Shown here one piece after another: positions 39,126 through 52,800 of a stretch of DNA of 64,000 bases. The notes under the pieces are model-generated. The model saw nothing but the letters and a program-made list of their open reading frames with translations. It did not search any database and was not told the origin of the DNA. Positions within the stretch are counted from its first letter, which is position 1. Every line of letters begins with the position of its first letter. Origin of the DNA: Atrichornis clamosus (taxonomy: Eukaryota; Chordata; Aves; Passeriformes; Menuridae); NCBI GenBank assembly GCA_013400975.1, contig WBMZ01006406.1, forward strand, positions 124,001-188,000, written 5' to 3'. Made by a program: the position numbers and the translations under genes.

Positions 39126-41954
39126 GTTACCTGAAAATACTCATTCCTCACAGATTTTTACAATCAAGGCCAGTGGTTCACAAACTCCTTTCTTAAATTC
39201 TTGAACCTCCTTCTGGCATGTATTCACTTTGTGTTGTTAACTGCATTAAGCACTTATTCCCAGCTAACTGTTTACATGAAGCCTGAAGCAGGTAGGAAAG
39301 CCATAGTATTTTTGAGCTTCTGTCCCCTATTTAGAAGGGTCTTTACCTTGCTTCCTATTACTTCCTTCTAAAGCACTTCCAGTGCTCAAATTTCCACCCT
39401 TTTCTTCACTCTTAAATTTGCAAGTTGCTTCTTTTTCCTAACAGAACAAAGAAGCCTTTGGTGCTGATCAGACTATTGATCAGACTGTGCCTCGCTGTAT
39501 CATTTTTGCAACAGATGTCTGTTACTTGGGCAAAGGAGCAAAGAGCCATTCTGGCCTAGAAACCATCTTGAAAAAAAAAAAAATAAATCTGTGTCTCTCC
39601 AGCAGCCGGGCCCCACAGGACTGGGGGGAAGGCACAACAACCACAGCCAGACAGCAGTGGTTTCCCAGGACACCCACAGGAGCACTGTGTTAGACAGCAA
39701 TCCCAGGACACTACTCATTTCCTCCACCTCATTTACTGCCTCAGCCAGAGGGAATACAAGGACAGGATCACATTCCAGCTGTTTGCAAGCAACGGATGAT
39801 TCCAGATTTACAGGCTGGCCTATAGATCTGTATCATAGATAGACACAGACTCTTCACTACAAGAATAAGCTTCCACCCTTAATTAGTAGTCAAAACAAAA
39901 ATCTAAACCCACTCCTTCTGGTCGTTTTTTCAACCTCCTTATAATTCTAGAAAACATTTAAAACAGCATTGACAATGCTACAGGCTAACTGGAAAACAAA
40001 CAGAGCAACAATTGAAGCACAACATCAGAATTCAGGAATACAGCTGTAAATTCTCCAGAGCAATCTTCCTTCTATTGAATTTTGCCAGTTTATCAAAAGC
40101 AGAATATTCCATGGAAACAGAGAAAGCCCAACAGATCTCCTGACAAAACACAGGCGTATGCCCTCGTAGCTCTGCAGGATGGCCTTGGGACCAAACTCTG
40201 AAAGTTTCAGATTTCCTGTTCCCAGTCTTTCTGGGAAGAACTGGAAGTTACCAGTCCCTGAGTACTCCTACTCTACAAAAATTCCATTTATAGAGCTCAG
40301 AGAGGCAGGTGTTCTGAGGATCCCAATAAACGAGGAGCCAGACAGCCTGAGGGCCTGGCAGCCTTACCTGGGGTTTATTCAGATTTTGCATGCTCACTCA
40401 TACGCAACAGCAGTGTAGTTTCCCATTGGGATCCAAGATAATACTTCATTCAACAATCTGGTCAGTTGGCCCCCAGCTGTTCAGGAGAGGACAGGTAAGA
40501 CTGGTAACAGCCTGGCAGTATCTGTCAGCATCACCTGAGACATCCCAGTGCAGTTCATTTCAAAATCTTGCTTTACTGTGTGCACAGTTGAACACAGGAG
40601 GTGGCTGGCAGAATCCAAAAGATTATCAGGCCTCTTTTTTTCAAATTAGAAATGAATTCTTCTGATTACTTGAAAGCTAAGAAATAACAACTCCATTTCC
40701 TACCCAACTGTAGGCCAGGACACAAATGCCATGAAGACCTTACCTCCTCAGCAAACGGCTACAAGCTGTCCTACAGTATTTCATGTTCCCTTTACCTGTT
40801 CATTGTTTGGCCTCATTTAGTTCACCCTTTCTACTGCAACTTTGCAAAGTTCTCACCTGTGTCACTTCCTTACTGCTGCAAAAAATAAGTAGACTGGAAA
40901 TACCACTACGAAACCAAAAAGGTTCCAGCTTATGTGCATATGCTCTCTCCTCTGTACGTGGTCCGTTTGTGCAGTGCACAGATAGTAAAGACACGTTAAT
41001 CATACAGGGCTCTTTTGCTGCATTCAGGGGAAAAAAAAGTATTAACTTCCCAGAGAAGAGATTTACCTTGGGCTCCAGTTTTGTTTTCCATTAACTGCTT
41101 CCAGGGTGTATGTCAGTATTATGTTTCTTATTTTCTCGTATTTACATGGCATTCAAATTGATTATGATTATTCATTTCTCCTGCAAGGAGCTAAATATAT
41201 TCCGTAAGAAAAGGAAAAGAGGGATTCCTTTACCACTTGTCTTCTTTTACAAACTGATAATTCCTCCTATACAATATTAGAGTTTAGAAATAATTAGAAA
41301 CATTGCTACTTGATAGAAAAGATAATCCTAGATTATTCCTGAGTACAGCCTCTAGTCAAGTAGCTGACTTACCATTTCTTTCCATCCTTGTATACATTTT
41401 AATTTTTGTTCCTGATAATGAAACAATGGTTAAATATAATTAGAATAACCTAAGATAACAAGGATTTTCCAGCAAATATAGCAATTAGGATAATTTATTT
41501 AATGTATTCTACTAAGCACTGCAGCTGTCTAATTTGAGACATTTATTTTCTTAGCACACTAAGAAGAAACTGTGCCAATTGGCAACATGGGCTTACAAAA
41601 CAACCACAAGAAGCAGTTCTTGAGAAAAGCTGATCTTGAAAGGACTAAAGCACATCGTTTTAATTAATACGATGGTGGGGAGTGGTTCAATTGTTTACTT
41701 TGCTAGCCTTGTGATCATACACATTGGTCACAAACACAATTATACAAAATAATATCAGTCCTTTTTATTTGACTTAATTATGAAAAAGAGTAACACATCA
41801 GACAGAAACAACAACTGGAAATGAAGGCACTGAAAGGAAAGTTGAAACAAAAGGGAAGTGTCCATAATCGCTGTTTATGACCACAGACAAAGACATGGTT
41901 TTGGTTTTTAAGCCATGTTTTGGTTTTCTTTTCAGAAACTACAGCCAAGTTTGT

Positions 41955-42325
41955 GTGGGTTTAGCATGGGATCTGCACAACCTCTCTGGACACGAGTTCC
42001 AGCACAACCAGCTGGTGCATCAGCCCTTCCCTCTAGGGCTGTGTGAAGGGCAGGCTCTGCCGACAGGGCCTCTCCCATCATCCAGGGCATGAATGGGCTA
42101 AATAGGAGTGGAGCCACTACTGACCTCAGGGGCACCACCGGCTACCGGCCTTCAGCTGGACTTGGTACTGACCAGCCCAGCCCTCGGGCCAGGTCTCAGC
42201 CCACCTCACTGACATCTAATCCAGTCCACACTTGTTCCACCTGTGTTACGGGACACGGAGCCAGGAGTCTGACGGAAGTTGGGCTACACAACACCGAGCG
42301 TGCTCTCACACTGAGCACGTGTTCA
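41955..42325 (-). mobile_element. CR1 LINE fragment (younger, well recognisable)
   Basis: The plus strand carries antisense CR1 text with high similarity: agctggtgcatcagccct, gccactactgacctcagggg followed by caccaccggctaccggcc, ttcagctggacttggtact, and tctcagcccacctcactgac. This is the segment of the CR1 consensus reading roughly 'cccagtactgacccctgggg ... cactggcctccagctggac'. It is CpG-rich compared with its surroundings, which is expected of a CR1 body. It is truncated at both ends and carries no intact frame. Confidence 0.8.
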
Positions 42326-45300
42326 AAGAATGCACAGACACATCTGGGGTTGTGTAGGTTGAAAACACCTAAGTATGTAAGAGAAGAATTTAAAGCGTTT
42401 TGGATGTGCTTAAAAAAATTATTGTTTGTTTCAAAAGCTGTATTTGGTCTTCATCTGTCTACAATATCAATATTCTCTGAAGACTTCGCTGAACTATCAA
42501 TTATGATTGAGACTTTTAGTTCGAATTGTTACATAAACAAACAGTAAATAACTTTTAACCTGAAACAGAAGACACTTTAGAAATGTATTTGGACAACAAA
42601 AATCAGCTGCCTCACACAAAGGAGAAAAAACCAAGACAAGTGCATTTGAAACTCCAATGATCCTATAAACGGCATCCTGACATTTAAAAAAATGTCCAGC
42701 CTAACATCCTCCAGGAAATATGCAACTGGTTGAGAAAAACCTTACATATTAACAACCATTTTCAATTAACTGTAAAAATAGGATAATTATTGTAAACGAA
42801 ACAGCTAGGTAGATGTTGCATTAACAAATACTTGATTATTTACTCTTAATGCTTATTTATTACCATAATCAAGGATTTATTTCATCTCAGGGAGAGAAAA
42901 ATGCTTCTTTATTGAAGGTTCCTTGAAAAAAAATTAGTCTTCAGCAAGCCAATATATTTCCAGACCTGTCAGGTATACTAAATACAAATTACTGACTGTT
43001 GTACTGAATCATCCTCCACAGAGCCATGAGTTGCTCCTCATGCTCCATTACTTCAGTGCAAGCCTCAAATTCAGATCTGATTAATCCTGAAATAGCTTGA
43101 TTCAGAGCTGTTCCATGAAAAACAGAGTTTAAGCAGAGAAAAGATTTCATCCTCTTTCTCCAGCTCACGTGCACAGGTCCCAGATTATTGCAAATTCTGT
43201 AAGAGCATCTATAATCAGGTAAATTTAATTGCAGCTTATTTTTCAGCTCTAAAAGTATTTGGGGAATTCACTAGACTACTTCTGTCTTTTAAGTACACTT
43301 AAGATCCTTTAACAATTCATATCTAATTTTCCTATTTAAAAAATGTTCGCTGAAAGTTAACATTTAGAAAAATAATTTTCAATTATACCTACAGCATACA
43401 AAATGGAAGAAAATCCTCTGTAGGAGTGTTCAAAGTCAAGTCAACTAACTACTCAGGCGGTGTGAACAACAGAATCATGAAAACTACACATTTTCTTCCA
43501 TAAATGCCAGCATAATATGCCATATGGGCATACCACTTTTACTGGAATAAATCCTTTTTCTGAAAACATAATACTCAATAAAGTCATAAAAAATTTTTTA
43601 AAAAACACAAATAAGAAAAGAACTGAGTGACACTTTCCACCCACACAGCAAAATTTTTCTAGTGTACATTTTGATAAACCTCAATTCCAACCTTCTTTGG
43701 AACACCAGTTTTCTTAAGATGTTTGAATACGAAGAAGACAGTAAAGTAAGAGCACTCAAATTCAGTCTTTTTATAAAAAGACGCAGATACTAGTGTTTTG
43801 TATTTGTTCATGTCCCTTCACAGAAATAAAAAATAATTTTTAAAAAGAAGAATTCCAGGAATTGAGTTATTTCAACTCCTTGAATGAATAACCAACAACC
43901 ATTTTGTTCTTGAAGATTTTAACAAGGAAATTCTTAAACTCCCTGGCTAGTGTAGTCTACCGAGTTTGGGCTCAGTTCTTCAACCAGAGAGCAACCACAC
44001 AGAACTTTGCAAGTTACATATTTGTGAACAAAAGTGGAAGTAATCACAAAGCACAAGTCAAATAGTCCCCTCCTTTTAGCTCCTCAGGTGTCACTGGCAA
44101 CAATTTGGACAATGCAATGCTGAAGTATTTTGTTGAACAAGTAACATATTTAACATAACCCTAAACAGTTTCTGTAATCTCCAGCTGTTTCTTTTAGGAC
44201 TCTTTGGAATAATTTTTATTATATGGAGAAAGTCAGAGACACATCAAGCTAAATAAAGGTACAAAACTGTATATGGAAAGGACAAACAACATGGAAACAG
44301 CAAAAACGTATTAAGACGTATCAATATATGATCTGTGGACTGGTTGTAATACTTTTGGTATCTGGCAAGAAGATCTCTAATGACAATTTGAATACACATC
44401 ATAGATTTTTCACAAGTTTAGTTATTTGATTCATCCAACATGAATTTTCTCTGGTGAGAGATATAATTTTCTGTCCTCATTTCTTATTTATGGAGTACCA
44501 GTCTTTCCATATACCTATTATTAATCATCAGTTCTCCACTTTTCTGCAGATATAGTACATAGGTAATTATGGGAAAATAGCCCCAGGAGCTCCAAATATC
44601 TGACAGAGATGACCAAGCAATCCTTAAAAATAAGAAACATTCCCTTTTTAAGTTGAACAAAATGTTTTCTTCAATCTGAAATCACTCTTTTGGAGGAATT
44701 CTTGCAAATTCCAGATCTATGGAAAATGTTGCCCCTGAGCACCAAAATGCAAAATCCACTCTTCAGAGCAAGGTTAGGTAGCTGGAATGCAAGATACACC
44801 GCACCACTATGATGGGAAACCAAAGCGTTGTCTTCCCTCCACCCAGGGAAGTTATAAGTCTTCACTGGGAAACCATAAAATACAAGTAAGGTCAAGTTTG
44901 AAATATCAGTATGCTTGAGGTATCTGTATGTCCTTCTACTCGAAAAGAGTAAGAATGGCAATAAAATACCACAAAAAACATTATCAATCACAGCCTCTAC
45001 ATCCAGACAGTGGGTCACACCTTAAGATGTTGTTAAAGAGTATTCAATACAGAGATAGAGCAAGGCATTAGCCCTCCACAGCAATCAAATTTAAGAGTTG
45101 AGACAAACACCAAGGCCCAGAACTGTATCACCAATAAATAAAGACTCCTGGCTTTCCATCCATTTTCTGGTTCTGCATTTCCAGTGCTCGTGTTCCAGTA
45201 AGTGAACAATTAGAGTCTGAAATCTGGAGACAAAGTGGGACAAGTCCCAGCTACCCACTGAGTCCCCTTCCCCACAACTGGACCTCCCCCATGGCTGCAG

Positions 45301-46081
45301 AAGGCTTTGCACTGCATAGCTTTTTCTTAGAGGGCTCAGCACAGTCCAGTTTGCTCCCTGTCCCAGTTATTCCCCTACTTCCAGGAATCCTAGCTCCTAG
45401 TCTCATCCTCCCAGCACTTCAGTTGATATGCTCAGATCCAAATACCCAGAAGCTGTGGAGCCTGTGGTGAAGCAACAGGCTTCACAGAACCTTGAGGGAA
45501 CCCAATTTGATAAAGCTCCAGGAGCAGCATTCCCAGCAGGATTTAAGTAATCCCTACATGCAGTGTAGGTGCTTCACTACCTGCCATCAGCTGCTTCACC
45601 TCCCTTGCAGCATTCCTGGAGCAGTCCGATGCCATCTGCCGCAGAGCAGATGACATTCCTGCTCAGCCTCAGCTTGGCCTGCCCTCAGGCTACCATGGCT
45701 GGCCAGGGCTTGATTAGCAGTGCACCAGACAGGGGGTCAGCTTCAGTTCACTTCCTGATCTGCCCCAAGGTTCAATGGATCATTATTCGCCTCACATTTT
45801 TTAAAAGTCTCCCCAGGAGGCTGGAAGCACCACTGGTGTGAGAAGGGCTGCTTTGGCTCTGCTCCCTGCCACACACGTGACACAGCTGTGGGACAGCAAG
45901 GCACAGCAGCTGCCACCACCTGTGGCACAAGAGCCACAGGTACGCCCACAACTGCAGGCTAAGTTATCAAGGTGCTGCTAGTTCACAGAGCCACACATCC
46001 AAAACTTTGAAAATTACAACAAAAATGCAAATACACAAGAAGAAAGTGAAATCACAACTGAACAGAAAAATACACTGACCC

Positions 46082-46105
46082 ATATATATACATATATATT
46101 TATAT
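46082..46105. repeat. AT dinucleotide microsatellite (imperfect)
   Basis: Alternating A/T tract interrupted by a single C and a T run. Low-complexity intron sequence. Confidence 0.8.
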
Positions 46106-48346
46106 CTCCAACCAATAGCCAAAATAAGTTGAGAAACTAAGGAAGCTCAAGTATCATGAAACAACACTCCAACAGTAAGGAAATTTCAATTCAAGAAAGC
46201 AGCTTTCATATCATCAGTGTCTCTGACCTTTCCCTACCAACCTTAACAATCTAGGAGTGATCTTTATTCAAACTCACAGGAGGATGCAGAATAATTATTC
46301 AGGCATACCTCCCTACTTAATGAATGCAGAGACAGCAGTACCTGCAATCACCTAATTGCTGCTCACAACAGCCACTTCAACTCATGCTCAATCACAACTC
46401 TATTATCCCTTTTGAGCACCCAGGGAAGTGAAGGTCCTTACTGACACCGAGTAAAAGCAGAACTCAAGAAACATGAGAAACGTGGAATCAGTATTGCTGC
46501 ACTCCAATGATTTCAGTAACTTTTCATTTTTAAGGATGGAAAGACAAGACAAGAGCTTGTCACTAGCAAAAAGCAAGTGCTTATTGCTAGAAAAAAATGA
46601 TTGCTCCTATGAATACATTATTACATTATTATCCACACTATGGTATGATTCTGCCATTGATAAACTATCCAAACCCACAGTAGTAATTCCTGTTACTGGA
46701 TGTCCTAAAATGCAAATATATCCCCTAACAATGTACGTCTACGAGTAAAATTCAGAAAGGATAACAACAGCACACAATATAATTCCAAAGAATTTTTGAA
46801 ACAATTCAGAAGTAAAATTGCCTTTCAGAAGAATTATAAAGGTATTTACAATTTACTATGTGTCTGAATTACTTCGTGAACAGAAAAACTTATGGGTTCT
46901 TGTGGAGAAAATTTTGCTTCACTTTCCATTGCACCACTCACTGTGATAATGCCCCTGTGAAAAACAGACACTTACATAAAAGCAAGTATCTGCTGAAAAG
47001 ATGTTTCTCCCAGCTTGCATTAAAAACTCTTAATAGAAAAAGATTTTTAAAAATTTACCACTGACGCCAACAGGCTCTTAATTTCACTTGACATCCTTAA
47101 GGCTTATTAGACACTTTAAATAACTGAGGCAAATAAAAATTTAAATTTAGGAACCACAAAAGCTATAGTCCTTATACTGTTTCAAATATTAGGGCTAAAT
47201 CCTAAATTCCTGTACTTGTGTTCAGGCACTGAGGCCTACTTGCAAAAAAACCAGACAATGCAGGGCCTACACAAAATGTAAGCACCCAAGTCCTTGGCAA
47301 TGCTGAACACTTACCAGGCAGGGCACGCCTACCACCAGAAACAGTGGCTTTGGAGGCACACCGGATGTCACCTGCAGAGCTTCCTGGCAAACCAACTGCC
47401 AGACAAGGATTTGTGCAGGTGGCACCTCCTGTGTGAGTGCCTCTGAGGCAATACCTCCCACCAGCAACACCAGACAGGAAGAAGCCTTAAGGAAAGCGAT
47501 CAACCCAATGTACCAGCAAGAAATAAGAGATGCATCCAGAAACACAAACCCTCTCAAGCAGCTCACTACTACGGCTCGTGAGCGTGACTGGATTGTGGGC
47601 AAGGAGAAGTTTCCACTCTCACGTACAAGCTGTGGCACAGAGGCTCTGGGCCTCACTCGGAGCACAGGGCACAAACACACCAGGAAGACATGCACTGACA
47701 CTGCCAGGCAGTATTCCATAGCCAGCATGCCTGCTTGTGCAGTACAACAGTGTGCCCAAGGAAAGGAAGGGAGTCACAACCCTTAAACCGTACTATGGTA
47801 ACAAAGAGCTGTTGTCATTTTTATAGCTCATTCAATTCCCAGACCTAGCTTATAGAAATTATTAATAGAAGAGTCAAGAAGACACTGATAAATCAGCACT
47901 GTTTCCTGGATCTATCATCTCTTCTTCAGTGAGTTAAAGCTGAGAAATAAAGTAATTGACATCCGATAATCTTCTCACTGAAAACTTATTTAATGCAGTC
48001 TCTGTAGTAGCCATAAGCTGTTCTCAGTGACAGTTCTACCATTCAGTAATAATAATAATTGTATAAGCAGATCAAGAGCTCTAAAAGAAACTAAAAACTT
48101 TTCATTCACTTCTGTTATGTAACCTTTAAATATTTTGTATTTTTTCCTTTCTGCTCCCTCGTCTTTGCCACCTTGTGCAGTCAGTGTTGTGCAGCAAATT
48201 ATAGGACACTTTGCCTTAATGCCATATTTAAATAGCTGATTTCTGACTTTCTCAAGTCAGTGGGGTGGGTTATGTATTACTCTTTCCCCCTTATTGTATA
48301 TTATATACCCCTAAAACTATGATTATTTCTGAAATAGAAAAGATAA

Positions 48347-48387
48347 CCTTACTAAACTTCCAGCCTTCCCTTACTAAACTTCCAGCC
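48347..48387. repeat. Short tandem duplication, 22-bp period
   Basis: The 19-bp word ccttactaaacttccagcc occurs at 48347-48365 and again at 48369-48387, separated by 3 bp. No function is suggested. Confidence 0.9.
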
Positions 48388-49688
48388 ACTTAACAGCAAA
48401 CCCTGACCCACCCTAGAACAGATACTGCAACAGACATCTGCTACCACAAAGTATCAAAGGTTTTCATCCCAAGGTAACCAGAGCTGAACAAATCACACAT
48501 ACCTAACTCAAGTGTAAAGCACTACCAGAGAGGTTCAAGAATTAATGCTGCATTCAACAGCATTTTGAGTAAAAATATTATAGCACCTTTCCCTGGTGTA
48601 GGGACTGAAAGTGCAACTTGAATTGAATAAAGCAACTGTAAATTCTACCTGCCCCCAATAAATAAGGAGCAAATATCAAAAAAGCACAGTGTCAGTGAGA
48701 TGAAAAAACCATCTGATATGCATAGATTATCTTATCCCTACACTGCATTATCCTAATGATAATAGAATAAGACAAAGAAAACAGCTTTGGACTGTGTTAA
48801 CCGGTATGACATACAGAACAGAAAGGAACCTCATCTTCCCAAAAAGGAAACAAATATCTGTATCATACAATTGTTCTCTCTATGTGCTTGATGAATCATC
48901 CTGAGGTATCTTTAGAAAAGAACATTATGCCTACAGAAAATGTTTACAGATGAAAAGCATGAGATTAACACTGTGTACCCATATTAACAGGATTGAGTCT
49001 CCACTGTTTCAACATTTACCTGTCAGACATAACAGGTGTCAAATCCATTTTTCAAACGTAAAATTATTTTTAAAACACTATATTCCTTTTCAAAAAAATC
49101 CACAGCTGAATTAGCCTACGACCATGCAAGACAACCAGATTTCTGGATTTACCCAACACTCCTATCTTCCCAATATAGCAATTTAGTCATTCTTACACTT
49201 GTAAATTGGTGCTCTTACACTCTACTGGTGTGAACACCCTACTTGAAAACAATACTAACAGATTACTTACATTTTAAGAAATTATTTTTTAAATTGTTGC
49301 ATTCTACAGGAACAGAGAATACATTCTCAAACCTGGTCTAGGACGTGGCATTACGAAGAAACCCTTGTTGCTGGTATGTAAAGCATTATGTCTGTTCTGA
49401 ACTAGTGACAGTCCACAATAAGCATAAAATAACCTAAACATGTACATTTTATCTGTGACTTTATAACCATACTGTGATATGATATAATAAGATTTATATT
49501 CATTTTGAAGATGTGTATTTAGTTCTTCCTTAGATTTATGTAGAAGAACATCCCTCTCAACCTTTTAAAGAGCATGTTGAGAAACAGGAGTTAAACTCTA
49601 ATTGACACTGACTACAGGCTAAATTCTAACCTCCTCTAACAACAGGCTTTGAGGCAGACACTGGGAAGAGGCAAGTGTGGCTACTCAC

Positions 49689-49892
49689 GTTGCGGATGTA
49701 CTCAGAGAGCAGGTCCTGCAGGGCCTGGCGGATGGCGTTACACTCGGCAATGATGCGCTCGCGGTGCAGATCCCGCGTGCAGGAGGAGTCGGCCAGCAGT
49801 GCTGCTCCACTGATTATTGCTTCCAGGCGCTGCTCCAGGGAGGGCCTGACTTTCTCTTCGTTCACTACAAGAGGATCCAGGACAATTAAATT
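49689..49892 (-). CDS. CTNNA3: CTNNA3 (alpha-T-catenin) exon 7, vinculin-binding region
   Basis: This 204-bp, 68-codon exon on the minus strand is read from 49892 down to 49689. It is preceded by acceptor TTTTTTCCAG and followed by donor GTGAGT, phase 0 at both ends. It begins NLIVLDPLVV and contains RPSLEQRLEAIISGAALLAD, then SSCTRDLHRERIIAEC and AIRQALQDLLSEY. This is the start of the middle domain of alpha-catenins, where the vinculin-binding helix lies, buried until actomyosin tension opens the domain. The Asp-Leu-His-Arg-Glu-Arg-Ile-Ile version fits alpha-T-catenin as I recall it, whereas CTNNA1 and CTNNA2 have Asp-Asp-Arg-Arg-Glu-Arg-Ile-Val. The protein links cadherin-beta-catenin complexes to actin, notably in heart and testis. 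It splices in frame to the exon at 53966-54229. The last residues, Tyr-Ile-Arg-Asn, differ from the Tyr-Met-Asn/Gly-Asn I recall in mammals. Exon number follows the mammalian gene. Confidence 0.93.
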
Positions 49893-52800
49893 CTGGAAAA
49901 AATGAGGAGTACAGGTAAGAAAAGTCAGTCCAATTAAGTTGCTGCATTATTTTCTACTTGCATGTACTACAGTGACATTATTCTTCCCAGATTTGCTACC
50001 AGCCCTTTCCACCGGAAGCATCCAAAATACTTCTGACCACGACAAATTCCATTTTCCATATTCCAATTTGCACAGAAGTCATTTGCAGACAGGTTCTCTC
50101 TGCCACTCAGATCTCACTAGTTCTAAGCCAATTATCCACGCAATCGAGTCCTCAGACCAGAGTCTCGGCTTTGTTTGAAAGAGGGGTTCAACTCCTCCAA
50201 ACTCCAGTCTTTTAGAGATGAGGAGAACCTCTGGATTTAACTCGAAACCAGCAGTGCTAGCTCACAGCTGAGAAAGTTAAATCAGATTACATCAGTAGTC
50301 TAATTCTGCTGACTTTTAGTCTAATCCAATCCCACACCGTGGCAGAAAGTCACTGCTGCCACTTTTAACAGGCTGAATATGGGCAAAAGTAAACACAGCA
50401 ACTTTTGTTTAACACTTGTTTTTTCAAAGGACCTAGATGTAAGTGTCATTTTGCTTTTCAGTAGGTAGGGCAAACAAAAGCAGACAATTCTTTTAGCTTG
50501 ATAAAATTAATTACATTTGTGCGTCAAGCAAATATTCTAAAGAGGAAGAAAAGAAGATGATATTTTCATGAAATGTGAAATTAAGTATATTTGAGCTTCA
50601 GCATTTAAAGAAATTCAAACCAGTAATTTTTAATCTAACTGAACATCTGAAACAGTGTCATTATGGTCCTGATCACCAAACTTATACTCCACATATACCA
50701 ACTCATCTCTTACATCACATCCATAGGTAGTTTCAAGCTTTCAGAAGAAACATTAAACAAGAAAACTCTGCCATAAACCTTGAAGTGGAATTTAGGTCAG
50801 GTAAATCAGAACTTATCTGTGCTTATCCAGTATATGCCAGACTAATTCTAAGCTGGAGAATTTTAATTATTTTTTTCAATTTAGATTTAATATGACAATT
50901 TAATATGTCTAGCTTAGGCTAGAAATGAAAATGTTATATTGGAACACCATAAGATAAAAGCTTAAGCAGCTAGGCAAGGGGACTTCAGTGACAAGTTTAT
51001 TTGTGCTAGAGATTTGAAGCTCTGCCTCCCTCATCCTCTTTACAGCCCTTAGTACCAAAGGGTTCTGGGGTACCTGACATCTGCTCAGGTTGTGCCTCTT
51101 GGTCACTACTTGCTGGAGCAGCAACTTCACTGTCAAGCACTGTATCTCAAGGAGGTCCCCTCTATGCCAAGCTAGACATCCAATGTCCATTGTAATGTAA
51201 AAACCACCTGGCAGGTACACTTCTGAAGTGTTACCACAGAAAGAAACAGCTTCACTGACTGTGGAAGACTAAGACACACCTGACGGCTACAGCCAATTAG
51301 CCATTTAGCTAGAAAAATGACTGTCTTCAAATCCCAGCTGACACGAAGGAGAAATGGGAGACAGTCTGTAGAAAGTTCATGCTAAGATGGACAAATTGCC
51401 CAGGCTGAAAAGCTACTATGGTTCATCTCTGAATAAAAAAATCTAGGCAATATTAACCAGGAAAATATGAGTTAAGACTGCCCCACAGATTTAAATCTTC
51501 AAATAATTTCATCAATTATGGACAATCAGTACATGTACACAGAAAAGACTCAATGAGAACACACCAGATACACAACAAGCAGTCTGGTGGTTCTGATTTA
51601 ACAGCCTAACAGTGGTCAGCTACTCTTAAGTGGCTGAAGGACTCCAGCAGAAGTGAGCATTCGAGAGAAGTGATTAGATCCCTGTTTCCTCCCTCCCTGG
51701 TTTTCTGGTTCGGGAAAAGTAGAGGGAGCATGGGTATCCACAAACCTGGCTGTATCTCCTGAAGCTCTGGACTATTTACAGCCTGCTGACATGGTGTATG
51801 TAGTTGCTCAGCTAGACAGCCATGGTGTTAAAGCACCACGGAGCAGATGAACACCCTGCCAGAGCCAGGCATGCAAGACCTGGATCAGTTTGTCAGAAAT
51901 CTCTTTATATTCAGAAGATGAAAGACCAGTGAAAGGCATTAGATAACCTGCACACACACATTCTTCTCACAGATCTTAATATGCAATTACAATTTAAAGT
52001 TACGATTTTGTGTTTATTTACAAACGACACGGTACTTATAGAGAGCCTTTAAGAGAAGTTGTTGAGAATCTACTGATTTAGGAGTTAGCTGCTCTAGTTT
52101 TACTGGTGGTTTCCTGACCTATAAATCTTTAATAACTTTCACACTGCCAGCACTGGCAAAGGAAGAATGACATTGCAAAACATCTAGATACTAGATTGTT
52201 GGGTAAGCTCCGAGATACATTTCCACACTGTAAACATTTAATGAGATTTGTTCCCAACAGACTATTTACTACATCAATCTATTTCATGGCACTGTATTTG
52301 CAACAAGAAGACAGAGCAAAGGTTATTTCAGGTCCCCAGCCAATGGAACTTTCTGTGAGGAGAGGGAAGTGCAACCATCTAATTCATAAAATCATTTTAA
52401 GAAGTTAAATGCTCTATAAATTGTGCTTTATCTAACTCACACAGCTTCAATTTCCATTTGTGCTACCTAGGTAAAAATATATTTACAACTTGATAAACAA
52501 ATGGCTTTTTACAGCAGTCAGACTTCTATGCTCTTATGTTTCCAAGTAAAAATAAATTCAATCCAAAATACAATATTTTTCCATTTTGTGATTATCACAA
52601 ATCTCTAATTTTAGAACAAAAATAAATGTTATTACATTTTTACAATCATTTAAATAATACTGCTTACACACAGTCAAGATGAATTAATCTGCAGTCAAAA
52701 AATGCAACCCTTTCACCAAATTTAAAAAAAAAATTTTTAAGTAAACCAGGTAAATAGTGGACTCTCATGTAAAGTATAAAATTTGACATTCACAGTTACA

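Larger units (their letters stand above)
1..49688 (-). other. CTNNA3: CTNNA3 intron 7 (5' part), host of LRRTM3
   Basis: This is minus-strand intron, starting at the GTGAGT donor just below 49689 and running leftwards out of the window. It contains the end of LRRTM3 on the opposite strand. No other exon is visible in nearly 50 kb. The next catenin exon would begin with an Ala-Gly-Lys/Arg-Lys-Glu-Arg-Ser-type segment, and none was found. Between 26.6 and 49.7 kb I see three CR1-type fragments, a CpG cluster near 36.7 kb, a few inverted repeats and otherwise plain AT-rich sequence. Very long introns are normal for this gene. Confidence 0.8.

Noticed and set aside
47267..47786. Overlapping open frames of 153 and 117 codons on opposite strands
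   Set aside because: They shadow each other in a moderately GC-rich patch, and neither product resembles a known family or is flanked by usable splice signals.
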